Shown here in pieces: positions 18,085 through 27,279 of a DNA stretch of 64,000 nt. Each line of letters starts with the position of its first letter. Position 1 is the first letter of the stretch. Source of the stretch: GCA-002793235 sp965267355. GTDB taxonomy: Bacteria > Bacteroidota > Bacteroidia > Flavobacteriales_E > Vicingaceae. The notes beneath the pieces were generated by a model that saw only the letters and a list, made by a program, of their open reading frames with translations, did not search any database and had not been told where the DNA came from. The position numbers were made by a program, and so were the translations under genes. The stretch is taken from the NCBI GenBank assembly GCA_965267355.1, contig OZ253956.1:1054001-1118000 (forward strand). The letters are read 5' to 3'.

Positions 18085-19047
18085 ATGGACTTTAACCTTT
18101 TATTTGACAACTTAACAAATCCAGCACTTTTATTTTTTTTCCTTGGGCTTATAGCTGTAAGAATAAAAAGTGATTTAGAAATCCCTCAAAATTCTTCAAG
18201 ATTTATATCCCTCTATCTCCTTTTTTCAATTGGCTTTAAAGGAGGACAAGAACTGGCTCATAGCAACTTTAATTACGAAGTGCTATGGGCTCTTCTTTTT
18301 GGTGTAGGGTTAGCTCTAACTATTCCATTGTATACTTTTTTTATCATAAAAAAGAAACTTGGAGTACAAAACGCTGGAGCAATAGCTGCAGCTTATGGTT
18401 CGGTAAGTGCTGTTACTTTTGTTACAGCGGTATCGTTTTTAGAGCTTCAAAATATTGTTTTTGATGGACATATGGTTGCAGTTATGGCAATAATGGAGGC
18501 ACCATCTATTATTGTAGGAGTGTTATTGATGGCCTTTTTTAGCTTGAATAATGATCGAAAAATAGATTTAAAATGTATCATTAAACATTCTTTTACTAAT
18601 GGCAGTGTTTTGTTGATAATAGGTAGCTTAGTAATTGGGTTTGTTGCTAGCGAAGCTCAAGCAGAAGGAATTAAACCTTTCACTACTGATATTTTTAAAG
18701 GATTTCTTGCGGTTTTTTTATTAGATATGGGCATAACAAGTGGTAAAAAGATACAATCGTTTCTTAAAAACGGATGGTTTACTTTTTTGTTTGCGGTAAT
18801 AATACCAATTCTAAATGGGTGCATTACTGCTTATATAAGCAGATATGTTACAGATGAAATTGGGAATCAATTTCTCTTTTCAATATTAGCAGCAGGAGCT
18901 TCGTATATTGCGGTACCCGCAGCAATGAAAATGGCAGCACCAAAAGCAAATCCAAGTTTATATATTCCTATGGCACTAGCCATCACTTTTCCAATAAACA
19001 TTACCATAGGGATGCCTTTATATCTTTCAGTCATAAAGGCTTTATGA
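18085..19047 (+). CDS. sbtA: SbtA-type sodium-dependent bicarbonate transporter
   Basis: Inner-membrane permease of 320 residues with about ten membrane helices in two inverted halves. It matches the SbtA (DUF897) family: SIGFKGGQEL near 49-58, GAIAAAYGSVSAVTFVTAVSF about 112-132 (given in part), EAPSIIVGVLL about 154-164 and LDMGITSGKK about 220-229 (helix-break Gly/Ser motifs for substrate and Na+). In cyanobacteria SbtA imports bicarbonate with Na+. Third gene after the LysR divergent promoter; together with SulP and carbonic anhydrase nearby it argues for inorganic carbon uptake in this heterotroph-like genome. Confidence 0.88.
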   Translation: MDFNLLFDNLTNPALLFFFLGLIAVRIKSDLEIPQNSSRFISLYLLFSIGFKGGQELAHSNFNYEVLWALLFGVGLALTIPLYTFFIIKKKLGVQNAGAIAAAYGSVSAVTFVTAVSFLELQNIVFDGHMVAVMAIMEAPSIIVGVLLMAFFSLNNDRKIDLKCIIKHSFTNGSVLLIIGSLVIGFVASEAQAEGIKPFTTDIFKGFLAVFLLDMGITSGKKIQSFLKNGWFTFLFAVIIPILNGCITAYISRYVTDEIGNQFLFSILAAGASYIAVPAAMKMAAPKANPSLYIPMALAITFPINITIGMPLYLSVIKAL

Positions 19048-19055
19048 TTTTTAGG

Positions 19056-21110
19056 TTAATCTATTTTAACACCAATAACCAACACATCATCAATTTGTTC
19101 AAGCCCCCCTTTCCAACTATTAAATTTTTGTTGTATCAATTCTTTTTGTTTTTCCATATCCACATTTTGTATGGATAGTAAAAAGTTTTTAAACTGCTTG
19201 TACATAAATTTTTTACCTTTTTCACCACCAAATTGGTCAGGGTAACCATCGGTTAAGGTGTATAAGGTATCGCCTTTTTCTAGTTTAATGTTATGCTCGG
19301 TAAATGGTTTAGCTTTGGTAGACCTTCCTATTGGTTGTTTGTCTCCTTTGGTTTCGGTAAGCTCACCATTTCGTATTAAATATAAGGGGTTGTTTGCTCC
19401 TGAAAAACTTAAGGTGTTATTCTCAAAGTTCACTTTACACAAAGCAATGTCCATTCCGTCTAATACATTTTGCTCACTGGCATTGAATTTTTCGGTAACT
19501 ATTTGAGTTACTTTATCCAAAATTTCTCCTGGTTTGGTTAATTGGTATTCACGTACAGCTCTTTCAAGGGCATTGTTGCAAACTACACTTACCATTGCCC
19601 CAGGCACGCCATGCCCCGTACAATCTGCTGCTGCATAAAGTACTCCATCTTTTACTGGTTCCATCCAGTAAAAATCACCAGCAACAATATCCTTAGGTTG
19701 GTAAAAAACAAAACCATTCTTTAGGTTTTCTTGTAATCGTTCTTTGGGGGGCAAAATAGCTTCTTGTATGCGTTTGGCATAAGTAATACTGTCAGTAATT
19801 TCTTGATTTTTTATGTCAACTAATTTTTTTTGATCCTCAATTATTTCTTTTTGTTTGCGTGTAACCTTTAGCCTTGAAAAAATTAAAACAGCAAATATCA
19901 GTACTAGCACCAATCCAAAAGCTACAGCGTAACTAATCACTTTTTGTGTTTGTTGCTTTTCTTTGGCTATCTCCATGTTTTTAACATATTCAGCTTCACG
20001 CACGGCTTGTTCTTTTTCAAACTTATATTTTGCTTCCTGATCTACAGAAATTTGCTTGTTTTTTTCATCTTGAATACTATCTTGAAGGTGGACGTACTCT
20101 TCATAAAACTCCCAGCCCTTTTGATGATCGCCTAATTTTTTATGCACTCGACTAAGTAGATTTGCAGCTCGCTGAATGTTGTCATGATAGTGCATCCCTT
20201 TGGCAAGAGCGTAAGAAGATTTTCCATATTTCAAAGCATTGGTGTAATCTCCTCTATCTAGGTATGACTCGCCAATGTTAAATAGAGCATAAGCTTCCCC
20301 ACGTTTGTCTCCAATTTCTTGTCTTAGTTTTAAACTTCGCAAATGATATGTTAAACCCATTGTTAAATTTTGCTTATCATAAATATTACCCATATTGCTA
20401 AGGGTGTAAGCCATTCCCTCTTTATTGTCTATTTTTTCATAATGTACAAGAGCTTCTTTAAAATAACTCATAGCTTTTGGTAGGTCAGTAAGTTTGTAAT
20501 AAATGCTTCCCACATTATTTAAACTTTGGGCTATACCTCTATGTCCCCCAATTTCTTTTCTAATTTCTAGTCCTTTTAAGAGATATTCTAAGGCTTTGTC
20601 TATGTCTCCTTGGTTGTTGTAAATAGCTCCAATATTGTTTAGTGCTGCTGCTACACCCGGCTTGTTGCCTAGTTTTTCCTGATAAGCTAGGCTTTCATGA
20701 AAATATTTTATTGCCATAGGAATGTTGCCCTGTTGGTGGTAGATTACTCCTTTGTTATTTACCGCTCTTGCAACTGTTACTTCATAACGTTTTTTAATTT
20801 GGGCAGGAGGGTTTTTCTTTATCAAATCAAGAGCCATTTGATGAACAAAATCATTGTAGAGCTCCCAATCTTCATGCATTAAATTTTCGGTAATAATTTC
20901 AATTGCATTAAGCTTGTCTGAATCGTGTTTTGAACTATAGTACTTTTCCATAGCATGTTCAATCGTTTCTTTGTCATTATCGGTATATTCTGAAACATGA
21001 ACATTGTCTAATAAATAATAGTCCTTCCCTTTTTGAGCAAATGAATTATCATTAACTAAAAAAAATAGAGTGAAGAGTATATAAAGTAAGGAAAGATTTA
21101 GCTTATGCAT
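19056..21110 (-). CDS. TPR/SpoIIE-type PP2C serine phosphatase
   Basis: Membrane-bound phosphatase of 684 residues. Order: signal peptide, about six TPR units in the periplasm (100-340, repeated ALNNIGAIYNNQGD and SLNNVGSIYYKL types), one membrane helix near 390-410, a coiled-coil linker, then a SpoIIE/PP2C domain (about 470-680) with metal-site motifs DIVAGDFYW, AAADCTGHGVPGAM and LTDGYPDQFGG. Such proteins dephosphorylate anti-sigma antagonists or other phosphoserine proteins. The start is set at ATG 21110; a TTG two codons upstream (21116) is part of the -7 box. It converges on sbtA with 8 bases between and no terminator seen. Confidence 0.88.
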   Translation of the reverse strand: MHKLNLSLLYILFTLFFLVNDNSFAQKGKDYYLLDNVHVSEYTDNDKETIEHAMEKYYSSKHDSDKLNAIEIITENLMHEDWELYNDFVHQMALDLIKKNPPAQIKKRYEVTVARAVNNKGVIYHQQGNIPMAIKYFHESLAYQEKLGNKPGVAAALNNIGAIYNNQGDIDKALEYLLKGLEIRKEIGGHRGIAQSLNNVGSIYYKLTDLPKAMSYFKEALVHYEKIDNKEGMAYTLSNMGNIYDKQNLTMGLTYHLRSLKLRQEIGDKRGEAYALFNIGESYLDRGDYTNALKYGKSSYALAKGMHYHDNIQRAANLLSRVHKKLGDHQKGWEFYEEYVHLQDSIQDEKNKQISVDQEAKYKFEKEQAVREAEYVKNMEIAKEKQQTQKVISYAVAFGLVLVLIFAVLIFSRLKVTRKQKEIIEDQKKLVDIKNQEITDSITYAKRIQEAILPPKERLQENLKNGFVFYQPKDIVAGDFYWMEPVKDGVLYAAADCTGHGVPGAMVSVVCNNALERAVREYQLTKPGEILDKVTQIVTEKFNASEQNVLDGMDIALCKVNFENNTLSFSGANNPLYLIRNGELTETKGDKQPIGRSTKAKPFTEHNIKLEKGDTLYTLTDGYPDQFGGEKGKKFMYKQFKNFLLSIQNVDMEKQKELIQQKFNSWKGGLEQIDDVLVIGVKID

Positions 21111-21113
21111 AAC

Positions 21114-21143
21114 CAAATATAGTAATTCCTAGCGGTTATACAA
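21114..21143 (-). promoter_or_regulatory. Promoter of the SpoIIE-type phosphatase gene
   Basis: On the minus strand TTG (21141-21143), 19 bases, TATATTTG (21114-21121). It overlaps the last codons of the upstream dihydrouridine synthase gene. The start codon at 21110 lies only 3 bases after the box, so the transcript should be leaderless or nearly so. Confidence 0.6.
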
Positions 21144-22113
21144 ATACGTTTTCAATTTCATCTAACGCAGCAAAAACATCAGTTGCATCATCGTGGGTAA
21201 CTAATTTAATACGATGGTCTTTAAAATTTGGGATGCCTTTAAAGTAATTGGCGTAGTGCCTACGCATTTCTAACACCCCGAGTTTTTCTCCTTTCCATTT
21301 TACCGACATTTCTAAATGTCTGCGGGCAGCAGTTATTCTATCACTTAAGGTGGGTTTAGCTAAATGCCCTCCTGTTTTCATGTAATGTTTAATCTCATTA
21401 AATATCCATGGATAACCAATGCTAGCCCTTCCAATCATTACTCCATCAACACCGAATTTGTTTTTCATTTCCACAGCCTTTTCTGGGGTGTCAACATCAC
21501 CGTTGCCAAAAACAGGGATGTGCATTCGTGGGTTATTTTTCACTTCACCAATTAAGGTCCAGTCAGCACTTCCTTTATACATTTGTTTTCGGGTACGCCC
21601 ATGTATAGAGATGGCTTTAATACCTACATCCTGTAAACGTTCAGCTACTTCAACAATATGCTTGCTACTTTCATCCCAACCCAAACGAGTTTTTACTGTA
21701 ACTGGTAAATCTGTACTTTTTACAATCTCAGCAGTCATTGCTACCATTTTAGGAATATCTTGTAATATTCCCGCACCCGCACCTTTACAAGCTACCTTTT
21801 TTACGGGACAGCCGTAATTAATGTCAATAATATCAGGATTGGTTTTGGCTGTAACCTCAGTTGCTTTTTTCATGGATTCAATATCATTACCAAAAATCTG
21901 AATACCAATTGGTCTTTCGTATTCATAAATATCCAATTTCTGAACACTTTTAACAGCATCTCTTATTAGTCCTTCACTAGAAATAAACTCGGTGTACATT
22001 ACATCAGCACCATTCTCTTTGCAAAGAGCCCTAAACGGAGGGTCACTTACATCTTCCATTGGTGCAAGCAGCAGAGGGAATTCACCCAATTCTATATTTC
22101 CTATCTTTACCAC
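21136..22113 (-). CDS. dusB: tRNA-dihydrouridine synthase
   Basis: FMN enzyme of 325 residues that reduces uridines in the tRNA D-loop. Family motifs: LLAPMEDVSDPPFRALCKE at the N-terminus, DINYGCPVKKVACKGAGAG with the catalytic Cys near residue 100, TVKTRLGWD, ISIHGRTRKQMYKGSADW (residues about 170-190) and GVMIGRASIGYPW. The start is GTG at 22113; no better start exists between it and the promoter. DusB-type assignment rests on the overall pattern; another Dus subfamily is possible. Confidence 0.92.
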   Translation of the reverse strand: MVKIGNIELGEFPLLLAPMEDVSDPPFRALCKENGADVMYTEFISSEGLIRDAVKSVQKLDIYEYERPIGIQIFGNDIESMKKATEVTAKTNPDIIDINYGCPVKKVACKGAGAGILQDIPKMVAMTAEIVKSTDLPVTVKTRLGWDESSKHIVEVAERLQDVGIKAISIHGRTRKQMYKGSADWTLIGEVKNNPRMHIPVFGNGDVDTPEKAVEMKNKFGVDGVMIGRASIGYPWIFNEIKHYMKTGGHLAKPTLSDRITAARRHLEMSVKWKGEKLGVLEMRRHYANYFKGIPNFKDHRIKLVTHDDATDVFAALDEIENVFV

Positions 22114-22117
22114 GGTG

Positions 22118-22145
22118 CAAAACTAATACATTAAAATGTTATCAA
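22118..22145 (-). promoter_or_regulatory. Promoter of the dihydrouridine synthase gene
   Basis: Minus strand TTG (22143-22145), 17 bases, TAGTTTTG (22118-22125): a full consensus match. The -33 box lies inside the first codons of the divergent CPBP gene. The GTG start at 22113 is 4 bases after the box, implying a leaderless or nearly leaderless mRNA. Confidence 0.6.
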
Positions 22146-23044
22146 GAGAAGAATTAGCGAAGAAACCATTTTTGCAGTTAGTACTATTGCTTTGTTTGTG
22201 TTTGGTTTCGGTGTTTTTATTTTCATTAGTAGGAGGAGTAATTGCAGTAGCTTTATATGGGTTTGATATGCTTAGCATGCAAGATTATACTAATCCTGAA
22301 GTTATTAAAGGACTTAAATTGATTCAGTTGTTTAGTGCAATTGGGTTGTTTCTGATTCCCCCTCTTATATATGGCATAATTGCTTCAAAAAAACCTTTTG
22401 CTGAATTGAGTTTAAACCTATTAAGTAAACCTGTAAATTATATTTTGATTGTTGTTTTAATGGCAGTTTCCACGCCTTTTTTATCGTGGATAATAGAGTT
22501 GAATGCTGAGATGAGTTTGCCTGATTTTATGGTTGGTATTGAGCAATGGATGAGAGCAAGTGAAGATCAGGCAGCTGAGTTAACCAAAGCATTTTTAACT
22601 TTTGATGGAGTAGGAAGTTTAATTTACATTTTAATGATTGTAGCAGTTGTGCCGGCAATAGGCGAAGAATTATTGTTTAGAGGTGTGTTGCAAAAAATCT
22701 TCATTAATTGGACTAAAAATCCGCATTGGGGTATATGGATAACTGCTATTTTGTTTAGCGCTCTGCATATGCAGTTTTTTGGGTTTTTCCCCCGAATGTT
22801 GTTAGGGGTGTTATTCGGATATATTTTTTATTGGTCAAAATCTTTGTGGTTACCAATTTTAGGGCATTTTATAAATAATGGCAGTGTAGTGTTGTTAAGT
22901 TATTTTGCTCCAGAAATGATGGAAGATGCTGATATAACTTTTTTTGAAGATCATCAAATGAGTATTATATTCTATTTGATAAGTCTTATACTTAGTTTGG
23001 GTTTAATTTTCTTGATTAGAAAAGTTAACCAAAATGTTTCGTAA
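22136..23044 (+). CDS. CPBP-family intramembrane metalloprotease
   Basis: Membrane protein of 302 residues with about eight hydrophobic segments. The CPBP/Abi motifs are complete: EELLFRGVLQ (about 180), then SALHMQFFGFFPRMLLG (about 205-221) and HFINN (about 242), supplying the Glu and His residues of the Rce1-like active site. Members process prenylated or peptide substrates or act in self-immunity; the substrate here is unknown. Divergent from dusB by 22 bases. Confidence 0.88.
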   Translation: MLSREELAKKPFLQLVLLLCLCLVSVFLFSLVGGVIAVALYGFDMLSMQDYTNPEVIKGLKLIQLFSAIGLFLIPPLIYGIIASKKPFAELSLNLLSKPVNYILIVVLMAVSTPFLSWIIELNAEMSLPDFMVGIEQWMRASEDQAAELTKAFLTFDGVGSLIYILMIVAVVPAIGEELLFRGVLQKIFINWTKNPHWGIWITAILFSALHMQFFGFFPRMLLGVLFGYIFYWSKSLWLPILGHFINNGSVVLLSYFAPEMMEDADITFFEDHQMSIIFYLISLILSLGLIFLIRKVNQNVS

Positions 23045-23095
23045 CTTTACGAACTGTAAGCATCGCCAATACAAGAGCGATATAAAATAGAAAGC

Positions 23096-23290
23096 ATGAA
23101 CACTATATTATTAGGATTTATCGGACCTTGGCAAATTGCTTTAATCGTAGCAATTGTTTTATTGTTATTTGGAGGTAAAAAAATTCCTCAATTAATGAGA
23201 GGGATGGGCTCAGGAATTAAAGAGTTTAAAGATGGGATGAAAGAAGGAGAACAAGGAGCTGAGGATAAAGAAAAAGAAAAATTGAAGTAA
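23096..23290 (+). CDS. tatA: Sec-independent translocase subunit TatA
   Basis: TatA/TatE-type subunit of 64 residues: an N-terminal membrane helix (about 8-22), the hinge FGGKKIPQL, an amphipathic helix and a charged tail. TatA oligomers form the passage for folded twin-arginine substrates. No tatB or tatC is in the window, which is common in Bacteroidota where tatC lies elsewhere. A short gap precedes gatA. Confidence 0.92.
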   Translation: MNTILLGFIGPWQIALIVAIVLLLFGGKKIPQLMRGMGSGIKEFKDGMKEGEQGAEDKEKEKLK

Positions 23291-23337
23291 TACATTTTTC
23301 AACGTAAATCCGGAGTTAACAATTTCTAAGTATTTTA

Positions 23338-24768
23338 ATGGAAAAGGTTTATCACTCTCTTAACGAGGTTAGAGAAGATATTGATAAAGGCAACATTAAC
23401 TGTGTTGAGTTAGTGCAGTCTTACTTATCTCGTATTGAAAAGAATAAACACCTTAATGCTTTTCTAGAAGTTTTTACAGACGATGCTTTGTCTAAAGCTA
23501 AACAAGTTGATGAAAAGTTAGCTAGTGGTTCTGCTGGCAAACTTGCAGGAATGGTTATCGCAATTAAAGATAACATCTGTTATAAAGATCATAAAGTATC
23601 CGCTTCATCAAAAATATTAGAAGGATTTGAATCTTTGTTTAGTGCTACTGCAGTTGAAAGATTATTAGCTGAAGATGCTATAATTATAGGAAGAACCAAT
23701 TGCGATGAATTTGCAATGGGGAGCTCTAATGAAAACTCAGCTTATGGACCAGTAAAAAATGCTGCTGATAACACTAAAGCACCAGGAGGTTCATCTGGCG
23801 GTTCGGCAGTTGCAGTACAAGCAAACTTATGCTTAGCAAGTTTGGGTTCTGATACAGGAGGTTCTGTTCGTCAACCCGCTTCATTTTGTGATATAATTGG
23901 GTTAAAACCAACTTATGGAAGAGTGTCTAGATGGGGCCTAATTGCTTATGCTTCGTCATTCGACCAAATTGGACCATTTGCACACAGTATAGAAGATATT
24001 GCTTTGATTACAGAAGTAATCTCAGGAGGAGATGAGTATGATACAACTTGCTCTAAAAAAGAAGTTCCTAACTTATCAGCTAATCTGAATCTTGATAAAA
24101 AGTTAAAACTAACCTATTTCAAAAGTTATATTGAAAACGAAGGTTTAGATCCAGAGGTTAAAACTCGTTTTTACGAAATCATAGAACAACTAAAAGTACA
24201 AGGACATACTGTAGAAGAAACAGAGTTTGAGTACTTAGATTATTTGGTGCCAACTTATTATGTATTAACAACAGCTGAGGCTTCATCTAATTTGGCTCGT
24301 TTTGATGGTATTCATTACGGGTATAGAAGCCCTAATGCAACTGATTTAGAGACAACTTACAAATATTCCAGAACGGAAGGTTTTGGAAGAGAAGTAAAGC
24401 GTAGAATAATGTTAGGTACTTATGTGTTGAGTGCTGGATTTTATGACGCTTATTATGCCAAAGGACAAAAAGTAAGAAGGTTAATTAAAGATAAAACAGA
24501 AGCGGTTCTTAATGAGTATGATTTTATTTTGACCCCAACATCACCACATACACCTTTTGATTTAGGTAAACAGAATGATGACCAAATAAAAATGTACTTG
24601 GAGGATATATATACAGCACAAGCCCCTTTGGCAGGTATTCCTGCGATATCACTTCCTTTAGGGAAACATTCCAATGGCTTACCATTTGGTATTCAGGTAA
24701 TGGCTAAAAGCTTTGATGAACAAGGGCTTTTGGCTTTTTCAGCTTATTTAATGAGCAACAAGAACTAA
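23338..24768 (+). CDS. gatA: Asp-tRNA(Asn)/Glu-tRNA(Gln) amidotransferase subunit A
   Basis: Amidase-signature subunit of 476 residues, normal for GatA. It releases ammonia from glutamine and feeds it to GatB for transamidation of mischarged tRNA. The Ser-cisSer-Lys triad is visible: Lys in VIAIKDNICYKDHKVSASS (about 77), GGSSGGSAVAVQ (about 150-161) and GSDTGGSVRQPASFC (about 172-186). gatB and gatC are not adjacent. Confidence 0.95.
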   Translation: MEKVYHSLNEVREDIDKGNINCVELVQSYLSRIEKNKHLNAFLEVFTDDALSKAKQVDEKLASGSAGKLAGMVIAIKDNICYKDHKVSASSKILEGFESLFSATAVERLLAEDAIIIGRTNCDEFAMGSSNENSAYGPVKNAADNTKAPGGSSGGSAVAVQANLCLASLGSDTGGSVRQPASFCDIIGLKPTYGRVSRWGLIAYASSFDQIGPFAHSIEDIALITEVISGGDEYDTTCSKKEVPNLSANLNLDKKLKLTYFKSYIENEGLDPEVKTRFYEIIEQLKVQGHTVEETEFEYLDYLVPTYYVLTTAEASSNLARFDGIHYGYRSPNATDLETTYKYSRTEGFGREVKRRIMLGTYVLSAGFYDAYYAKGQKVRRLIKDKTEAVLNEYDFILTPTSPHTPFDLGKQNDDQIKMYLEDIYTAQAPLAGIPAISLPLGKHSNGLPFGIQVMAKSFDEQGLLAFSAYLMSNKN

Positions 24769-24787
24769 TTTAATGCGTTTCAATTAA

Positions 24788-26287
24788 ATGAAATTTGTTT
24801 TTTCTTCCATACTATTCCTTTTTTCCCTTGGTTTGTTTGCCCAAAATACGAGTAAAAAAGATTCATTAAAAAAACTGATAACTGAAGACGATCCCGTACT
24901 TGTTGCTATTGATAGCATGATGGCTTCAGGTTATTTTGAAAGTTTAGGTTTTAATGATAACGTTGAAGAATTAAACAAGTATGGATACTCAAATGATTCA
25001 GTGCCTGTTTTTGATAGCATTACTTATTATAAGAGGTTTGAAGAATTAAATGCACAATCACCATTTAGTTTGGTTTACAATCACTATGTGGATGGTTACA
25101 TTAACTTGTATGCCAAAAGAAGAAAAAGAATTACCTCTAAAATGTTGGGATTGGCACCAATTTACTTTCCCATTTTTGAAGAAAATTTAGATAAGTATAA
25201 TTTACCTCTAGAGCTTAAATACCTGCCAATTATTGAGTCTGCTCTAAATCCAAAAGCAAAATCAAGAGTTGGAGCAACAGGTTTATGGCAATTTATGTAC
25301 AGAACGGGTAAAATGTATGGTTTAGATGCCAACTCTTATTATGATGAAAGGAGTGATGTGTATAAATCTACAGATGCAGCTTGTCAATATTTAAAGTCGT
25401 TGCACAAAATGTACAATGATTGGGATTTAGCTTTGGCTGCTTATAACTGTGGTCCTGGAAATGTAAATAAGGCGATTAGAAGATCAGGAGGCAAAAAGAC
25501 ATATTGGGAAATCAGAAATTATTTGCCAAGAGAGACAAGAGGTTATGTTCCAGCTTTTATAGCTGTAAATTATGTGATGAACTATGCTGCCGAGCATAAT
25601 ATTTTCCCAAGAAAGCCTGATATCTCATGTTTTAATAGGGATACTGTTGCAGTTAACGATCACGTTTCTTTTGCTCAACTTTCAGAGTATTTAGATATAC
25701 CAATTGAGTATCTGGAATACTTAAATCCTGCTTACAAACAGAATTTTATACCTAACTATAAAGAAGCAAATATTTTATGTTTACCTGTAGAGAAGGTAGG
25801 AGATTTTTTAGCGAACGAAAAAATAATCTATCAACTAAAAACTGAGCAAGATAAAAAAGATAGTATTGCTGCGGCACAAAACAAACCTGTTTCACCAAGC
25901 AATAGAGGAAATGCAGTTGTTTATACAGTGAAAAGTGGAGATGTATTGGGTAAAATTGCTCAGCGTTATCATTGTAGAGTAAGTCAAATAAAAGACTGGA
26001 ATAATCTTTATAGTGATAGATTGAAGATAGGACAAAAATTGTATCTATATCCTAAATCAAGTTATGCAGTTCAAAACAAGAAAAAAGCTACAGTTGATGC
26101 TCAAAAAACGAAGCCAAAATACGATGGTAAGTATTACTACCATACTATTCAACAAGGAGATAATTTATGGGATATTGCCAATAAATACGATGGAGTAACC
26201 GTTGAACAAATAATGAAACTCAATCAGGACATAGACGTTAAGCGATTAAAACTCGGCACAAAACTTAGAATTAAACCTAAAGGGTAA
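24788..26287 (+). CDS. mltD: MltD-like lytic transglycosylase with LysM domains
   Basis: Exported peptidoglycan lytic transglycosylase of 499 residues: signal peptide (to about FAQ, 19), SLT domain (about 125-260) with catalytic Glu in LPIIESALNPKAKSRVGATG (about 152 for ESA) and the AAYNCGPGNV motif, then at least two C-terminal LysM modules (378-420, YTVKSGDVLGKIAQRYHC start; 450-497, HTIQQGDNLWDIANKYDG start). It cleaves glycan strands during wall turnover. Its stop shares one base with the next start (TAATG). Confidence 0.93.
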   Translation: MKFVFSSILFLFSLGLFAQNTSKKDSLKKLITEDDPVLVAIDSMMASGYFESLGFNDNVEELNKYGYSNDSVPVFDSITYYKRFEELNAQSPFSLVYNHYVDGYINLYAKRRKRITSKMLGLAPIYFPIFEENLDKYNLPLELKYLPIIESALNPKAKSRVGATGLWQFMYRTGKMYGLDANSYYDERSDVYKSTDAACQYLKSLHKMYNDWDLALAAYNCGPGNVNKAIRRSGGKKTYWEIRNYLPRETRGYVPAFIAVNYVMNYAAEHNIFPRKPDISCFNRDTVAVNDHVSFAQLSEYLDIPIEYLEYLNPAYKQNFIPNYKEANILCLPVEKVGDFLANEKIIYQLKTEQDKKDSIAAAQNKPVSPSNRGNAVVYTVKSGDVLGKIAQRYHCRVSQIKDWNNLYSDRLKIGQKLYLYPKSSYAVQNKKKATVDAQKTKPKYDGKYYYHTIQQGDNLWDIANKYDGVTVEQIMKLNQDIDVKRLKLGTKLRIKPKG

Positions 26288-27279
26288 TGAGTAGAATATT
26301 TCAAATAGGAGGCTTATTTGTATTGTTACTAACATTTATTTCATGCGAAGACATGAATGAGCGCGTATTACCAAACTGTACAGGTAAAGCAGGTGATTTA
26401 TTAATAGTGGCCGATTCATCTTGTTACAACAATCAAACGGGAGAAGCTATCAAACAAGTTTTTTCAGTAGAGCAAGTTGGCTTACCACAACGAGAGCCTT
26501 TGTTTAATTTAATTCAGGTGCCACACCGTTCTTTTGCCAGAATTTTTTATACCCTTCGAAACATTATAATGGTAAAGATTGAGCCTGAGAGTAAAATTAA
26601 ACTTACTGTAACTAAGGATGTATGGGCAAATTCACAATTATTGGTTACCATTACAGCATCTTCTGATAAATTGGCGGCTAAAACTATTAGTCAGAATAAG
26701 GAAGCACTGTTAGATTATTTTAATAACAAAGAGGTAGAACGCTTACATGCAAAATATAGAGTTAACGTTAATGGAAAACATGCCCAGCATTTACGTGACA
26801 AGTTTAAGTTGGGGTTAAATATTGATAATCTTTATGTTGTTGCTAACGAATCGGATGATTTTATTTGGTATAGAAAAGAAGAGAATGTGGGAGGGCATCC
26901 CATTAGTTATGGGATTATGGTTTACACCTATCCTTATATTAGTGATAGTACTTTTGATGTACATGAATTGGTGAAAAAGAGAAATTTTCATACTAAAAAA
27001 TACGTTAAAGGTGGAGCCAAAGGTTCTTACATGGCTTCTTATGAAGAGTATGTTCCAAACCAGAAAGAAATTAGTTTAAATGGAGTGTATATGAATGAGT
27101 TAAGAGGACTTTGGTATATGGAGGGCGATTTTATGGGTGGACCTTACATTAATTGTTCAATGGTTGATGAAAAACGTAACCGTGTTATTTGTATTGATGG
27201 ATATGTTTATGCTCCTAAGTTTGATAAACGAGAACTTTTAAGAGAGCAGGAAGCATTAATAAAAACAATTAGTTTTTAG
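26287..27279 (+). CDS. DUF4837 lipoprotein
   Basis: Lipoprotein of 330 residues with lipobox LLTFISCED (Cys about 20). It matches the Bacteroidota DUF4837 family (KAGDLLIVADSSCY near 33-46, QREPLFNLIQVPHRSFARIF near 72-92, and a C-terminal LRGLWYMEGDFMGGPY). Function unknown. The TAATG overlap with the transglycosylase gene implies co-expression and an envelope role. The 3' end overlaps the convergent thioredoxin-like gene by 11 bases. Confidence 0.85.
   Translation: MSRIFQIGGLFVLLLTFISCEDMNERVLPNCTGKAGDLLIVADSSCYNNQTGEAIKQVFSVEQVGLPQREPLFNLIQVPHRSFARIFYTLRNIIMVKIEPESKIKLTVTKDVWANSQLLVTITASSDKLAAKTISQNKEALLDYFNNKEVERLHAKYRVNVNGKHAQHLRDKFKLGLNIDNLYVVANESDDFIWYRKEENVGGHPISYGIMVYTYPYISDSTFDVHELVKKRNFHTKKYVKGGAKGSYMASYEEYVPNQKEISLNGVYMNELRGLWYMEGDFMGGPYINCSMVDEKRNRVICIDGYVYAPKFDKRELLREQEALIKTISF

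Noticed and set aside
21419..21817. 132-codon open frame on the plus strand
   Set aside because: Antisense to the well-supported dihydrouridine synthase gene.
23060..23085. ATCGC...GCGAT inverted repeat before tatA
   Set aside because: Only 5-base arms with a 10-base loop; not above chance in this sequence.
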